Below, piece after piece: positions 47,201 to 54,578 of a DNA stretch of 64,000 bases. The translations under genes and the position numbers were made by a program. A model generated the notes under the pieces. It was not told the origin of the DNA. It saw nothing but the letters and a program-made list of their open reading frames with translations, and did no database searches. Source of the stretch: Micromonospora chokoriensis (GTDB taxonomy: Bacteria > Actinomycetota > Actinomycetes > Mycobacteriales > Micromonosporaceae); NCBI RefSeq assembly GCF_000718555.1, contig NZ_JOAN01000016.1, positions 62,001 through 126,000 on the forward strand. Direction: 5' to 3'. Positions within the stretch are counted from its first letter, which is position 1; the number at the start of each line of letters is the position of its first letter.

Positions 47201-47412
47201 GGTAGCCCGAGACGGCGTACCCGGGAGACGAGGGCCTGGACGGCGCCGGTCGCGTCGTCGGGCGGCGTGCCGTCCCACACGGCGTCCACGAGCAGGCTCA
47301 CCGAGACCGCCCGCCCACGCGCGTCGACGAGCGCGCGGAGCACCGCCGCGAGCCGTTCACCCCGAACGGGCTGGCCGTCGACGGCGAGTGGGCCGAGGGT
47401 CGCGATGTGCAC
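44233..47412 (-). CDS. AfsR/SARP-type transcriptional regulator with NB-ARC ATPase and TPR-like region
   Basis: A 1059-residue regulator. Order: OmpR-like winged helix (about 1-90; LGPLAVDGQPVRGERLAAVL), bacterial transcriptional activation domain (about 95-240), NB-ARC/STAND ATPase with Walker A ATGGAGKTRLAAEV (about 275) and Walker B GLVVLDNCEHVL (about 350), winged-helix arm, then alpha-helical TPR-like repeats to the end. Such proteins activate secondary metabolism or stress genes after ATP-dependent assembly. The GTG at 47412 (VHIATLGPLAV) is preferred; a GTG six codons earlier is possible. It is convergent with the DrrAB exporter and divergent from the siderophore operon. Confidence 0.88.
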   Translation of the reverse strand: MHIATLGPLAVDGQPVRGERLAAVLRALVDARGRAVSVSLLVDAVWDGTPPDDATGAVQALVSRVRRLGLPVAAVPGGYRLPADEVTVDAVEARALVDQARTVLRCGDVRAARGMADQARALFPEVPELVSAEDTRLFAEVAALRAQAALAGVGPYDEVDLSRLVARTPPDEPSAALLVRVLAAQGREAEALEVVERLRAELADRYGTDPSPVITAAHLALLRGELTAPPGAAPPRQPARITLPAAWRRPMTALVGRERDVEAVTNALAETPVVTVVATGGAGKTRLAAEVARRTAAAGKAVRVIELAGLRSPDEVLPTVLAAFGGADTTATGGNLGLERRVLSPEERLRAVAPDLDGLVVLDNCEHVLDAVAVVVADLVAVASPEVAVLATSRAPLGLAGELVHRLTALPDADALALLESRARAGGAVPTWDTERVLALCHRLDNLPLALELAAARLRHMPIDDVLAGLTDRFALLDDALRGLPERHASLWALVDWSRELLTEDDRDLLQRVAVIPAPFTADLAAAVAQAPDVRRGLATLVEQSLLTLVEGDGPPRYRMLETVREYGEARLDAAAARGLAMTGLVRWAREQAVALAGRFIGPGQVEALHRCAAEQDNLVAGLRWAMREDDEPASVDVATALFHLWSVRGLHLEVLAWARGLLHIDDPQRRLPSAILRGAASGRPLPNADRLAWMCVVISVNAGVSADLRPAVLARRALRTLQAERPAEVSPRMTALASALPGFDASDLEQSLKSATEMVAHPDPYVQGLGLFARAAVRENGGLPEASISDAEQAYHRFEAAGDHWGMAMAAGAVGQFLVPGGDARSAEWLTRSVQHMELVGATQDARSIRVRLDVQLALTGDADAERRLDETAALGQAEQMDAGQALLGLAHLAWQRERYDEALAHADEVTRVLAGWVGPQPQPRVMLRATVAIIYLRVAQAGHRSGNDATAQAAAMLSLAREDALTSRDLPVIGAWASGGAELAACRDDVDTARELAVLAKRIGTQIEMFFPFENGERLNAILGDEEQREPLLAVWRERTPAAVVSRIRELMDDLLA

Positions 47413-47477
47413 GGACCCAGCATCCCCCACCCGCGCACGGGCCCGACCACCGCCGGTCCACCCGGTCGGCGACGGGC

Positions 47478-47515
47478 TTGACAGGCCTTCAGTTGGTTAG
47501 GTTAGCCTAACCTCA
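47478..47515 (+). promoter_or_regulatory. Promoter with IdeR/DmdR iron box at the siderophore operon
   Basis: TTAGGTTAGCCTAACCTCA (47497-47515) matches the IdeR/DtxR box consensus TTAGGTTAGGCTAACCTAA at 16 of 19 positions, with a perfect 15-base dyad at 47499-47513. A TTGACA at 47478-47483 is a perfect -35 box, so the -10 must lie in the iron box. The last base of the box is the A of the ATG. Iron-loaded IdeR should repress the operon. Confidence 0.88.
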
Positions 47516-48348
47516 TGCAGAACGAGTTGGCGTCGGCCAACGGGGAGCGCAGCCTGTCCGGCGTCGACCTCCAACTGGGCTATCACGGTGTGCCGGTGGT
47601 GCACGGTGCCGCGATCAACCTCCGCGCGGGTGCCGTGACCGCACTCGTCGGGCCCAACGGCAGCGGCAAATCCACCCTGCTGCGGGCCCTGGCCCGGCTG
47701 CACCCGATCGAGGCCGGACTGGTGCACCTCGCCGACGGCGCCCCGGCCGCCGGCCTCACCGCCCGGGAGTTTGCCCGCCGGGTCACCCTGCTCGCCCAGA
47801 GCCGGCCGGTGCCCAGCGGGGTCACCGTCCACGATGTCGTCGGCTACGGCCGTCACCCATACCGAGGGCGCTGGCGCACCGAGGATCCGGATGGTCCCGC
47901 CGCCATCGCCCGCGCCATGGACGTCACCGGCGTCGCCGCGATGGCCGAGCGTCCCGTCGACGAACTCTCCGGCGGCGAGCTGCAGCGGGTCTGGCTGGCC
48001 ACCTGCCTCGCCCAGGACACTCCGGTGCTGCTGCTCGACGAGCCCACCACGTTTCTCGACCTGCGCTATCAGGTGGAGATCCTCGACCTGGTCCGCGACC
48101 TCGCGGACGATCACGGCGTCGCCGTCGGCGTCGTGCTGCACGACCTCAACCAGGCAGCCGCCGTGGCGGACGAGGTGGTCCTGTTGCAGCAGGGCCGGGT
48201 CCGCGCCACCGGCACCCCGGCAGAGGTCTTCACCGAGAACGCCCTCACCGAGACCTACGGGATCCGCATCGAGGTGACCACCGATCCGATCAGCGGACTG
48301 GTCACCACCCGCCCCGTCGGGCGGCACCAGATCCGCGTCCTGGTCTGA
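47515..48348 (+). CDS. Iron-siderophore ABC transporter ATP-binding protein (FecE/FhuC-like)
   Basis: A 277-residue ATPase for ferric-siderophore uptake. Walker A GPNGSGKST (about 45-53), GRHPYRGRW (the FhuC-type Q-loop downstream motif), signature LSGGELQRVWLATCLAQ, Walker B VLLLDEPTTFLDLRYQ and VLHDLNQAAAVADEVVLL. The TFLD after Walker B is typical of FecE/FhuC. The ATG at 47515 directly abuts the iron box and has no Shine-Dalgarno sequence, so a leaderless transcript is likely. It is the first gene of the uptake operon. Confidence 0.93.
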   Translation: MQNELASANGERSLSGVDLQLGYHGVPVVHGAAINLRAGAVTALVGPNGSGKSTLLRALARLHPIEAGLVHLADGAPAAGLTAREFARRVTLLAQSRPVPSGVTVHDVVGYGRHPYRGRWRTEDPDGPAAIARAMDVTGVAAMAERPVDELSGGELQRVWLATCLAQDTPVLLLDEPTTFLDLRYQVEILDLVRDLADDHGVAVGVVLHDLNQAAAVADEVVLLQQGRVRATGTPAEVFTENALTETYGIRIEVTTDPISGLVTTRPVGRHQIRVLV

Positions 48349-48378
48349 ACACCCCATTCACAGCAGAGAAAGACCGTC

Positions 48379-49362
48379 ATGACCCGTACCCGTTTCACCG
48401 CTCTCATCGCCGTCGCGGCCGCGCTGACACTCAGCGCCTGCGGCACCACCGAGAAGGCCGCGGCCCCCGAGACCTCCCCCTCGACGGCCACCGGCCCGGT
48501 CACCCTCACCGACAGCCGAGGCAAGCAGATCACCCTGAAGGCCCCGGCGACCAAGGTCGTCGGGCTCGAGTGGGGCGAGGTCGAGATGCTGGTCAGCCTG
48601 GGCGTCATGCCCGTCGGTGTCGCCGACCCCAAGGGCTACGGCACCTGGGTCACCTCGGCGAAGCTCGACCCGAGCGTCAAGGACGTCGGCGCTCGCGGCG
48701 AGCCCAGCGTCGACTCGATCGTCGCCCTCCAACCCGACCTCATCGTGATGGAGGACGGCGGGAGCGCCAACATCGTCAGTCAACTGGAGAAGTTCGTCCC
48801 CGTCGTGGTCGCCAAGGCCAGTGACGCCACCGACAACCTCGGCCGGATGCGCGCCGACCTCAACATGATCGCCAAGGCAGTCGGCAAGACCACCGAGGCG
48901 GAGAAGCTGCTCGCCGACTTCGACGCGGCCATCGCCGACGGCAAGAAGAAGATCGCCGACGCGGGCGCCGCCGGCCAGCCGTTCGCCATCGCCGACGGGT
49001 GGAAGGAGGGCAGCACCGTCAGCATCCGGATGTTCGGCAAGGGTGCGCTCGTCTCCCAGATCGGCATCCAGCTCGGCCTCACCAACGCCTGGACCGGCAA
49101 GACCGATGAGGTGTGGGGCCTCGGCCAGACCGACGTCGAGGGCATGACCGTCCTCAAGGATCCGAACATGCGCCTCTTCTACAACGCCTCCGACGGCGAC
49201 GACGTGTTCGCCGACGGGCTCGCCAGCAACGCCATCTGGAAGTCGCTGCCCTTCGTGCAGAAGGGCAACCTGCACAAGATGCCCAACGGCATCTGGACCT
49301 TCGGCGGGCCGCTCTCCGGCAAGCAGTACATCGACGAACTCGTCAAGACGTACGCGGTGTGA
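48379..49362 (+). CDS. Iron-siderophore ABC transporter substrate-binding lipoprotein (FecB-like)
   Basis: A 327-residue secreted lipoprotein. The signal peptide ends in the lipobox LTLSAC (Cys about 21), followed by the class III binding-protein pattern: VVGLEWGEVEMLVSLGVMPV, SVDSIVALQPDLIVMEDGGS, and a long rigid helix through FDAAIADGKKKIADAG. FecB-like proteins bind ferric citrate or hydroxamate and catecholate siderophores; which one is not determinable. It follows the ATPase by 30 bases and overlaps the permease start. Confidence 0.92.
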   Translation: MTRTRFTALIAVAAALTLSACGTTEKAAAPETSPSTATGPVTLTDSRGKQITLKAPATKVVGLEWGEVEMLVSLGVMPVGVADPKGYGTWVTSAKLDPSVKDVGARGEPSVDSIVALQPDLIVMEDGGSANIVSQLEKFVPVVVAKASDATDNLGRMRADLNMIAKAVGKTTEAEKLLADFDAAIADGKKKIADAGAAGQPFAIADGWKEGSTVSIRMFGKGALVSQIGIQLGLTNAWTGKTDEVWGLGQTDVEGMTVLKDPNMRLFYNASDGDDVFADGLASNAIWKSLPFVQKGNLHKMPNGIWTFGGPLSGKQYIDELVKTYAV

Positions 49363-51467
49363 GCGTGCTGAACGCACCCCCACGCCCGGAGCCGGCCACC
49401 CGGCCGGCTCCGGGCGGACGCCTGGCCGTACCCCGCATCGCCGCTGTCTTCGTCGCCGCGATCCTGCTGCTGCTCGTGGTCGGCGCGGTGCACCTCACCC
49501 AGGGCACCTCGAACGTCGGGGCCCTCGACCTGCTGCGACTCGCGACCGGCGCCGACGACGAGGCGGCCCGCGTCCTGATCGCCTCCCGGCTCCCTCGGCT
49601 GCTCGCCGGGCTGGCCATCGGCGTGGCGCTCGGGTTCGCCGGAGCAGCGTTGCAGTCGATCGCCCGCAACCCGCTCGCCTCCCCCGACACCCTCGCGGTC
49701 AACGCGGGCGCCCACCTGGCGATCGTCGCCGTCGCCGCGTTCGGCGTCTCGTTGCCCGCGCTGCCCGCCGGTGGCCTCGCCTTCTGCGGAGGGCTGGCCG
49801 CCGCCGGGCTGGTGATGGCGATGTCCTCCGGTGGGCAGGCCGGCACCACCCGGCTGATCCTCGCCGGCTCGGCGACCGCGCTGGCGCTCGGGTCGGTGAC
49901 CACCCTGCTGCTGCTCCTGTTCGAGCAGGCCACCATCGGTCTGTTCGCCTGGGGCAACGGCTCGCTGGTGCAGAGCGACCTGACCGCGCTGACCCAGCTC
50001 GCCCCGGTGATCGTCGGCGCGGCCGTCGTGCTCGTGCTGCTCGGGCACCGCCTTGACATCCTCGCCCTCGGCGACGACACCGCTACCGTGCTCGGCCTCG
50101 ACGTGCGGCGTACCCGGCTCACCGTCATGGTGCTGGCCGTGCTGCTGTCCGCCGCAGCCGTCACCCTCACCGGCCCGGTCGGCTTCGTCGGCCTGTGCGC
50201 CCCGGTGATCGTCCGGCTGCTCGCTCCCGTGGTGCCGGGGGTGCACCGGCACCGCGTCCTGCTGCCGTTGTCCGGCATCGCCGGGGTCATCATCGTGCTC
50301 GGCTCCGACGTGCTGCTGCGTGCCGTGCTGGGCGGGCAGGCCGGGGTCGACATTCCGACCGGAGTGGTCACCACCCTGTTCGGTGCGGCGATCCTCATCT
50401 GGCTGGCCCGCCGGCACCGCGACGCGGGCCCCACCCGCCGCCCGCCCGGCGGGCACGCGGCCGTCCGCTCCGCCGTCTTCCACCGCGGCGTCGTCGCCGC
50501 CACCGCCGTCCTGACCATCTCCGCCGTGGCGGTCGGCATGCTCGCCGGTGACACGTGGGTGCTGCTCGGTGACGTCGTGAACTGGGTCAACGGCACCACC
50601 GGGCCCGCGTACACCTTTGTGCTGGACCAGCGGTGGCCGCGCGTCGCCGCGGCGGTCCTGGCCGGCGCGGCGCTCGCGGTCGCCGGCACCACAGTGCAGG
50701 CGGTCTGCCGCAATCCGCTGGCCGAACCCGGCATCCTCGGCATCACCGCCGGCGCCGGGCTCGGGGCCGTCTCCCTGCTCACCTTCGTGCCGCTGGCCGG
50801 GGTATGGGCCGTTTCCGGCGTCGCCGGGCTCGGCGCGATGGTGGCGTTCGCCCTGGTCTACGGCCTGGCGTGGCGTGGCGGGTTGAGCTCCGACCGACTG
50901 GTGCTGATCGGCTTCGGCGCCTGGCAGGGCGGCATGGCGGTCATCACCTACCTGGTCATCGCCTTCGACCCGTGGAACACCGGGAAGGCGTTGACCTGGC
51001 TCTCCGGCTCCACCTACGGCCGCATGCCCACCCAGGTACTGCCGGTGCTGATCGCCCTGCTGGTGCTCACCCCGGCCGTGGTCGCCGCCCGTCGGGAACT
51101 CGACCTGATGGCGTTGGATGACGACACCCCCCGGGTGCTGGGCGTCCGTCTGGAACGCACCCGGTTGGTCGCGCTCGGCGCGGCGGCGCTGCTCACCTCC
51201 ACCGCGGTCTCGGCCGTCGGGGTCATCGGCTTCGTCGGCCTGGTCGCCCCGCACGCCGCGCGGGCGCTCGTCGGCGGACGGCACTCCCGGGTGCTCCCGG
51301 TGGCAGCCCTGCTGGGCGCGGCGCTGGTCAGCATCGCCGACACCCTCGGACGGACGATCATCGCTCCGGCCCAGGTCCCTGCCGGCCTGGTCACCGCCAT
51401 GATCGGCACCCCGTACTTCGTCTGGCTGCTGTGGCGCTCCCGCGCCGTGGCGAGCAACACCCGGTAG
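49359..51467 (+). CDS. Fused FecCD-family iron-siderophore permease (two permease domains)
   Basis: A 702-residue membrane protein made of two tandem FecCD domains (about 25-345 and 360-695), each with about nine to ten helices. Each half has the family motifs: GAALQSIARNPLASPDTLAV and GTTVQAVCRNPLAEPGILGI, then GFVGLCAPVIVRLL and GFVGLVAPHAARAL near the end. The layout equals E. coli FhuB, so one gene supplies the complete channel. The GTG at 49359 overlaps the FecB-like stop (GTGTGA); a second GTG is 6 bases later. The operon order is ATPase, binding protein, fused permease, reductase-like protein. Confidence 0.92.
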   Translation: MSVLNAPPRPEPATRPAPGGRLAVPRIAAVFVAAILLLLVVGAVHLTQGTSNVGALDLLRLATGADDEAARVLIASRLPRLLAGLAIGVALGFAGAALQSIARNPLASPDTLAVNAGAHLAIVAVAAFGVSLPALPAGGLAFCGGLAAAGLVMAMSSGGQAGTTRLILAGSATALALGSVTTLLLLLFEQATIGLFAWGNGSLVQSDLTALTQLAPVIVGAAVVLVLLGHRLDILALGDDTATVLGLDVRRTRLTVMVLAVLLSAAAVTLTGPVGFVGLCAPVIVRLLAPVVPGVHRHRVLLPLSGIAGVIIVLGSDVLLRAVLGGQAGVDIPTGVVTTLFGAAILIWLARRHRDAGPTRRPPGGHAAVRSAVFHRGVVAATAVLTISAVAVGMLAGDTWVLLGDVVNWVNGTTGPAYTFVLDQRWPRVAAAVLAGAALAVAGTTVQAVCRNPLAEPGILGITAGAGLGAVSLLTFVPLAGVWAVSGVAGLGAMVAFALVYGLAWRGGLSSDRLVLIGFGAWQGGMAVITYLVIAFDPWNTGKALTWLSGSTYGRMPTQVLPVLIALLVLTPAVVAARRELDLMALDDDTPRVLGVRLERTRLVALGAAALLTSTAVSAVGVIGFVGLVAPHAARALVGGRHSRVLPVAALLGAALVSIADTLGRTIIAPAQVPAGLVTAMIGTPYFVWLLWRSRAVASNTR

Positions 51468-51495
51468 ACACCGGCCCGAGTCGAGGAGAGGCACC

Positions 51496-52401
51496 ATGAC
51501 CGAGACCCTGACCATCGCCCCGTGGCGCGTGTTCGACGTCACCGTCCGCGCGGTACGCCGACTCAGCCCGTCCTTCACCCGGGTGACCTTCACCGGGTCG
51601 GACCTCGACCGCTTCGCCGACAACGGTTACGACCAGCGGATCAAACTGGCGCTGCCGCTGCCCGGCCAGCGCCGGGCGGACCTTCCGGAGGGTGCGGACT
51701 GGTACGCGAAGTGGCGGGCCCTGCCGGAGCACCTGCGCAACCCGATCCGCACCTACACCGTGCGGGCGGTCCGACCGCACCTGGCCGAGGTGGACGTCGA
51801 CCTGGTGCTGCACGGTGACAGCGGTCCGGCGACGCGCTGGGCTCGGCGGGCGAGCGTCGGCGACGGGATCGCCCTGGTCGGCCCGGACGCCGGCTTCGAC
51901 GGCAACCACGGCGGGATCGAGTTTCGACAGTCGAACGGCGCCACCCTGCTGCTGGCCGGGGACGAGACCGCCGTACCGGCGATCAGCGGCATCTGTGAGC
52001 GACTCCCCCTCGACGCCCGGGGCACTGTCGTGCTGGAGGTGCCCGACGCCGCCGACGTGTTGCCGCTGGTCGCGCCGCCCGGCATCGAGGTCCGCTGGCT
52101 GTCTCGGGGCACCGACGGGTACGGCAGCCGGCTGGTGCCCGCCGTCGCCGCCGCGGCCGGGGAGCTGCTGACCCCCGGTGCGTCCAAGACCGCCCAGCCC
52201 GTCCCGGACGTGGACGTGGACACCGAGATCCTGTGGGAGGTTCCCGACGAGGTGGCCGCGGTGCCGCTCTACGCGTGGCTGGCCGGGGAGGCCGGCGTCA
52301 TCCGTACGCTGCGCCGGCACCTGGTCGTCGAGCGGGGTCTGGACCGGCGGGCGGTGGCGTTCATGGGCTACTGGCGTCTCGGCCAGGCCGACGCCGACTG
52401 A
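51496..52401 (+). CDS. Siderophore-interacting protein (SIP family flavoprotein)
   Basis: A 301-residue FAD-binding protein of the ViuB/SIP family, which reduces Fe(III)-siderophores inside the cell to release Fe(II). The FAD domain has RIKLALPLPG and NPIRTYTVRA (the RxYT flavin motif), and the NAD(P)H side shows LLLAGDETAVPAISGICERL; the C-terminal AFMGYWRLGQ is diagnostic. GAGGAGAGG precedes the ATG. It closes the iron operon and ends within the first unit of a 16-base tandem repeat. Confidence 0.93.
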   Translation: MTETLTIAPWRVFDVTVRAVRRLSPSFTRVTFTGSDLDRFADNGYDQRIKLALPLPGQRRADLPEGADWYAKWRALPEHLRNPIRTYTVRAVRPHLAEVDVDLVLHGDSGPATRWARRASVGDGIALVGPDAGFDGNHGGIEFRQSNGATLLLAGDETAVPAISGICERLPLDARGTVVLEVPDAADVLPLVAPPGIEVRWLSRGTDGYGSRLVPAVAAAAGELLTPGASKTAQPVPDVDVDTEILWEVPDEVAAVPLYAWLAGEAGVIRTLRRHLVVERGLDRRAVAFMGYWRLGQADAD

Positions 52402-52470
52402 GCGCCACGCCGACTGACAGCGACGCCGACTGGCGGCCGTGTCGACTGGTAGCCACGCCGACTGAGCGCC
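52391..52470 (+). repeat. Five 16-base tandem repeats at the siderophore operon 3' end
   Basis: Units begin at 52391, 52407, 52423, 52439 and 52455, each starting with ACGCCGACTG (GTGTCGACTG in unit 4), exactly 16 bases apart. The first unit contains the SIP stop codon, the rest is intergenic. Units 1 and 5 are identical through 16 bases, so the array is young or maintained. Sixteen is not a multiple of three, and no protein repeat is implied. Confidence 0.85.
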
Positions 52471-52569
52471 GCGAGGTGCGTCGGAGGCGATGAGGCGCGT
52501 ACCGTTTCGGGTCGGACTTGGGGCAGGCCGGTTGGATCCGGCACGGGACACGGGACGAGACAACGACGC

Positions 52570-54030
52570 ATGACGGTGGACAACGTTACCGAAAACGGTC
52601 ACGAGGGTATTGACCGAAGCCGGCTGGAGGCCTGCCTCAGCGTCTTCGAGGCGTTGGAGGCGCTGCCCTCCGACCACCCCGACGTGGTGCGTGTGCAGCG
52701 GGCCACCGCCCGGCTCTACAAGGTGATCAAGCAGCGGCGACGCGAGGAGCGGCGGGAGGCCATCCTCACGGCCGACCGCGCGGTGACCGAGGCCACCGCC
52801 ACCGGCGCACCCGGGCGGATCGACGACGAGACACAGGGCATCCCGCTCGCGACCTCCGTCGCGGGCGAGACGGCGGGTTTCCTGCACAACCCGCGCGGCT
52901 GTTACGTCTGCAAGCAGCGCTACCGCCAGGTGGACGCGTTCTACCACCAGCTCTGCCCGTCCTGCGCCGCGCTCAACCGGGAGCGCCGCGACGCCCGTAC
53001 CGACCTGACCGGCCGACGTGCGCTGCTCACCGGCGGCCGGGCCAAGATCGGCATGTACATCGCGCTGCGGCTGCTGCGCGACGGCGCGCACACGACGGTG
53101 ACGACGCGGTTCCCGCACGACGCGGTCCGCCGGTTCGCCGCGATGCCCGACAGCGGCGACTGGCTGCACCGGCTGCGCATCGTCGGGATCGACCTGCGCG
53201 ACCCCGCCCAGGTGATCGCTCTCGCCGACTCGGTCAGCAGCCAGGGCCCGCTGGACATCCTGATCAACAACGCGGCACAGACCGTCCGCCGGTCCCCCGG
53301 GGCGTACGCGCAACTCATCGCCGCGGAGGCCGCGGCCCTGCCAGACGGTCCACTGCCGGAGCTGATCACGTTCGCCAAGCCGGACGGGCCGGGCGTCCCG
53401 GTGGGCAGCCTGACCGCCGGCCCACAGTCGACCGCGCTCACCCCGCACGCGCTCACCGCGTTGGCGCTCACCAGCGGCTCGGCCTCACCGGAACGGATCG
53501 CGGCTTCCACGGCGATCGACGCCGGTGGTCTCGTGCCCGACCTCGACTCGGTCAACAGCTGGGTTCAGCGGGTGCAGGAGGTCGACCCGGTCGAGCTGCT
53601 CGAAGTGCAGCTGTGCAACGTCACCGCGCCGTTCGTGCTGGTCAGCCGGTTGCGGCCGGCGATGGCCGCCGCGGCGGCCCGCCGCAAGTACGTGGTGAAC
53701 GTGTCGGCGATGGAGGGCCAGTTCGGCCGCGGTTACAAGGGCCCGGGGCACCCGCACACCAACATGGCCAAGGCCGCACTGAACATGCTGACCCGCACCA
53801 GCGCCGAGGAGATGCTGACCGACGGCATCCTGATGACAAGCGTCGACACCGGCTGGATCACCGACGAACGCCCCCACCCGACGAAGATGCGGCTGGCCGA
53901 CGAGGGCTTCCACGCCCCACTGGACCTGGTCGACGGCGCGGCGCGGGTGTACGACCCGATCGTCCGCGGCGAGCAGGGCGAGGACCTGTACGGCTGCTTC
54001 CTGAAGGACTACGCGCCCTGCGCCTGGTGA
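52570..54030 (+). CDS. Atypical SDR-family oxidoreductase with zinc-ribbon-like insert
   Basis: A 486-residue protein. Residues 1-110 are helical and charged; about 115-140 carry two CxxC pairs (CYVCKQRY and LCPSCAALN), a probable zinc ribbon. The C-terminal Rossmann domain has GGRAKIGMYIALRLL (nucleotide loop), DILINNAAQT (NNAG motif) and NVSAMEGQFGRGYKGP with HPHTNMAKAALNM. In the usual YxxxK catalytic motif the Tyr position is Thr (TNMAK), so classical SDR catalysis may not apply. A long insertion (about 245-325) separates NNA and Ser. GTG/ATG alternatives are absent nearby; the ATG at 52570 is used. It precedes a UPF0303 gene. Confidence 0.8.
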   Translation: MTVDNVTENGHEGIDRSRLEACLSVFEALEALPSDHPDVVRVQRATARLYKVIKQRRREERREAILTADRAVTEATATGAPGRIDDETQGIPLATSVAGETAGFLHNPRGCYVCKQRYRQVDAFYHQLCPSCAALNRERRDARTDLTGRRALLTGGRAKIGMYIALRLLRDGAHTTVTTRFPHDAVRRFAAMPDSGDWLHRLRIVGIDLRDPAQVIALADSVSSQGPLDILINNAAQTVRRSPGAYAQLIAAEAAALPDGPLPELITFAKPDGPGVPVGSLTAGPQSTALTPHALTALALTSGSASPERIAASTAIDAGGLVPDLDSVNSWVQRVQEVDPVELLEVQLCNVTAPFVLVSRLRPAMAAAAARRKYVVNVSAMEGQFGRGYKGPGHPHTNMAKAALNMLTRTSAEEMLTDGILMTSVDTGWITDERPHPTKMRLADEGFHAPLDLVDGAARVYDPIVRGEQGEDLYGCFLKDYAPCAW

Positions 54031-54057
54031 TCGCCTTCGTTCGACGAGGAGAAAAAC

Positions 54058-54534
54058 ATGTCAACTGACCGTGGATCGTGGCCGACGCTGGACGAGCTGC
54101 TCCGCGAGGAGGAAGAGCTACAGCTCGCGGGCCTGTCCGAGACCGACGCGTACGAGCTGGGGATGCTCGCCGTCGCCGCCGCGACCGAGCAGCGGCTGCC
54201 GGTCGCGGTGGGGGTGTGGCGGGCCGGGCGGCAGCTGTTCCACTGTGGCCTGCCGGGGTCGACGGCGGACAACGACGCGTGGCTGCGCCGCAAGGGGCGG
54301 GTGGTGATGCGCTTCGAGCACTCCTCGCTCTACATGGCCCGGCTGTGTCAGGACAAGCAGGTGACGTTGGCCGAGAAGTTCGGCCTGCCGGCCTCGCGGT
54401 ACGCCGCCGCCGGAGGCGCGGTGCCACTGCGCGTCCGCGGCACCGGCGTGGTGGGCTGGGTCGGTGTCTCCGGGCTGCCGCAGCTGGACGACCACCGTTT
54501 CGTGGTCGACGTCCTCCGCAAGCTCCCCCGTTAG
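54058..54534 (+). CDS. UPF0303 / heme-degrading-domain family protein
   Basis: A 158-residue protein of the UPF0303 family (HbpS-like fold): ETDAYELGMLAVAAATEQRL, PVAVGVWRAGRQLFHCGLPG, SLYMARLCQDKQVTLAEKFG and GVVGWVGVSGLPQLDDHRFV. Members resemble heme-binding HbpS and corrinoid-binding PduO-C folds; catalytic activity is mostly untested. GGAG lies upstream of the ATG. It follows the SDR gene by 27 bases and is probably cotranscribed. Position downstream of an iron uptake operon fits a heme or iron role, but a strong link is not shown. Confidence 0.87.
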   Translation: MSTDRGSWPTLDELLREEEELQLAGLSETDAYELGMLAVAAATEQRLPVAVGVWRAGRQLFHCGLPGSTADNDAWLRRKGRVVMRFEHSSLYMARLCQDKQVTLAEKFGLPASRYAAAGGAVPLRVRGTGVVGWVGVSGLPQLDDHRFVVDVLRKLPR

Positions 54535-54542
54535 TGCGCGGC

Positions 54543-54570
54543 CCCGGCGGCCTCGCATGAGGCCGCCGGG
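54543..54570. terminator. Bidirectional terminator between convergent genes
   Basis: A perfect 12-base stem (54543-54554 with 54559-54570) and 4-base loop GCAT, between the UPF0303 stop and the FAD-monooxygenase stop. Both genes end within about 10 bases of it. Confidence 0.8.
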
Positions 54571-54578
54571 TCACCCGT

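Noticed and set aside
44578-47205. An 875-codon plus-strand open frame
   Set aside because: It is antisense to the SARP-type regulator, whose motifs are unambiguous on the other strand.
49179-51623. An 814-codon minus-strand open frame
   Set aside because: Composition is Gly/Gln/Asp/Arg-rich noise, antisense to the FecCD-family permease; no domain seen.
52391-52470. The tandem units as a CRISPR array
   Set aside because: The repeats are only 16 bases with no spacers and no cas genes nearby.
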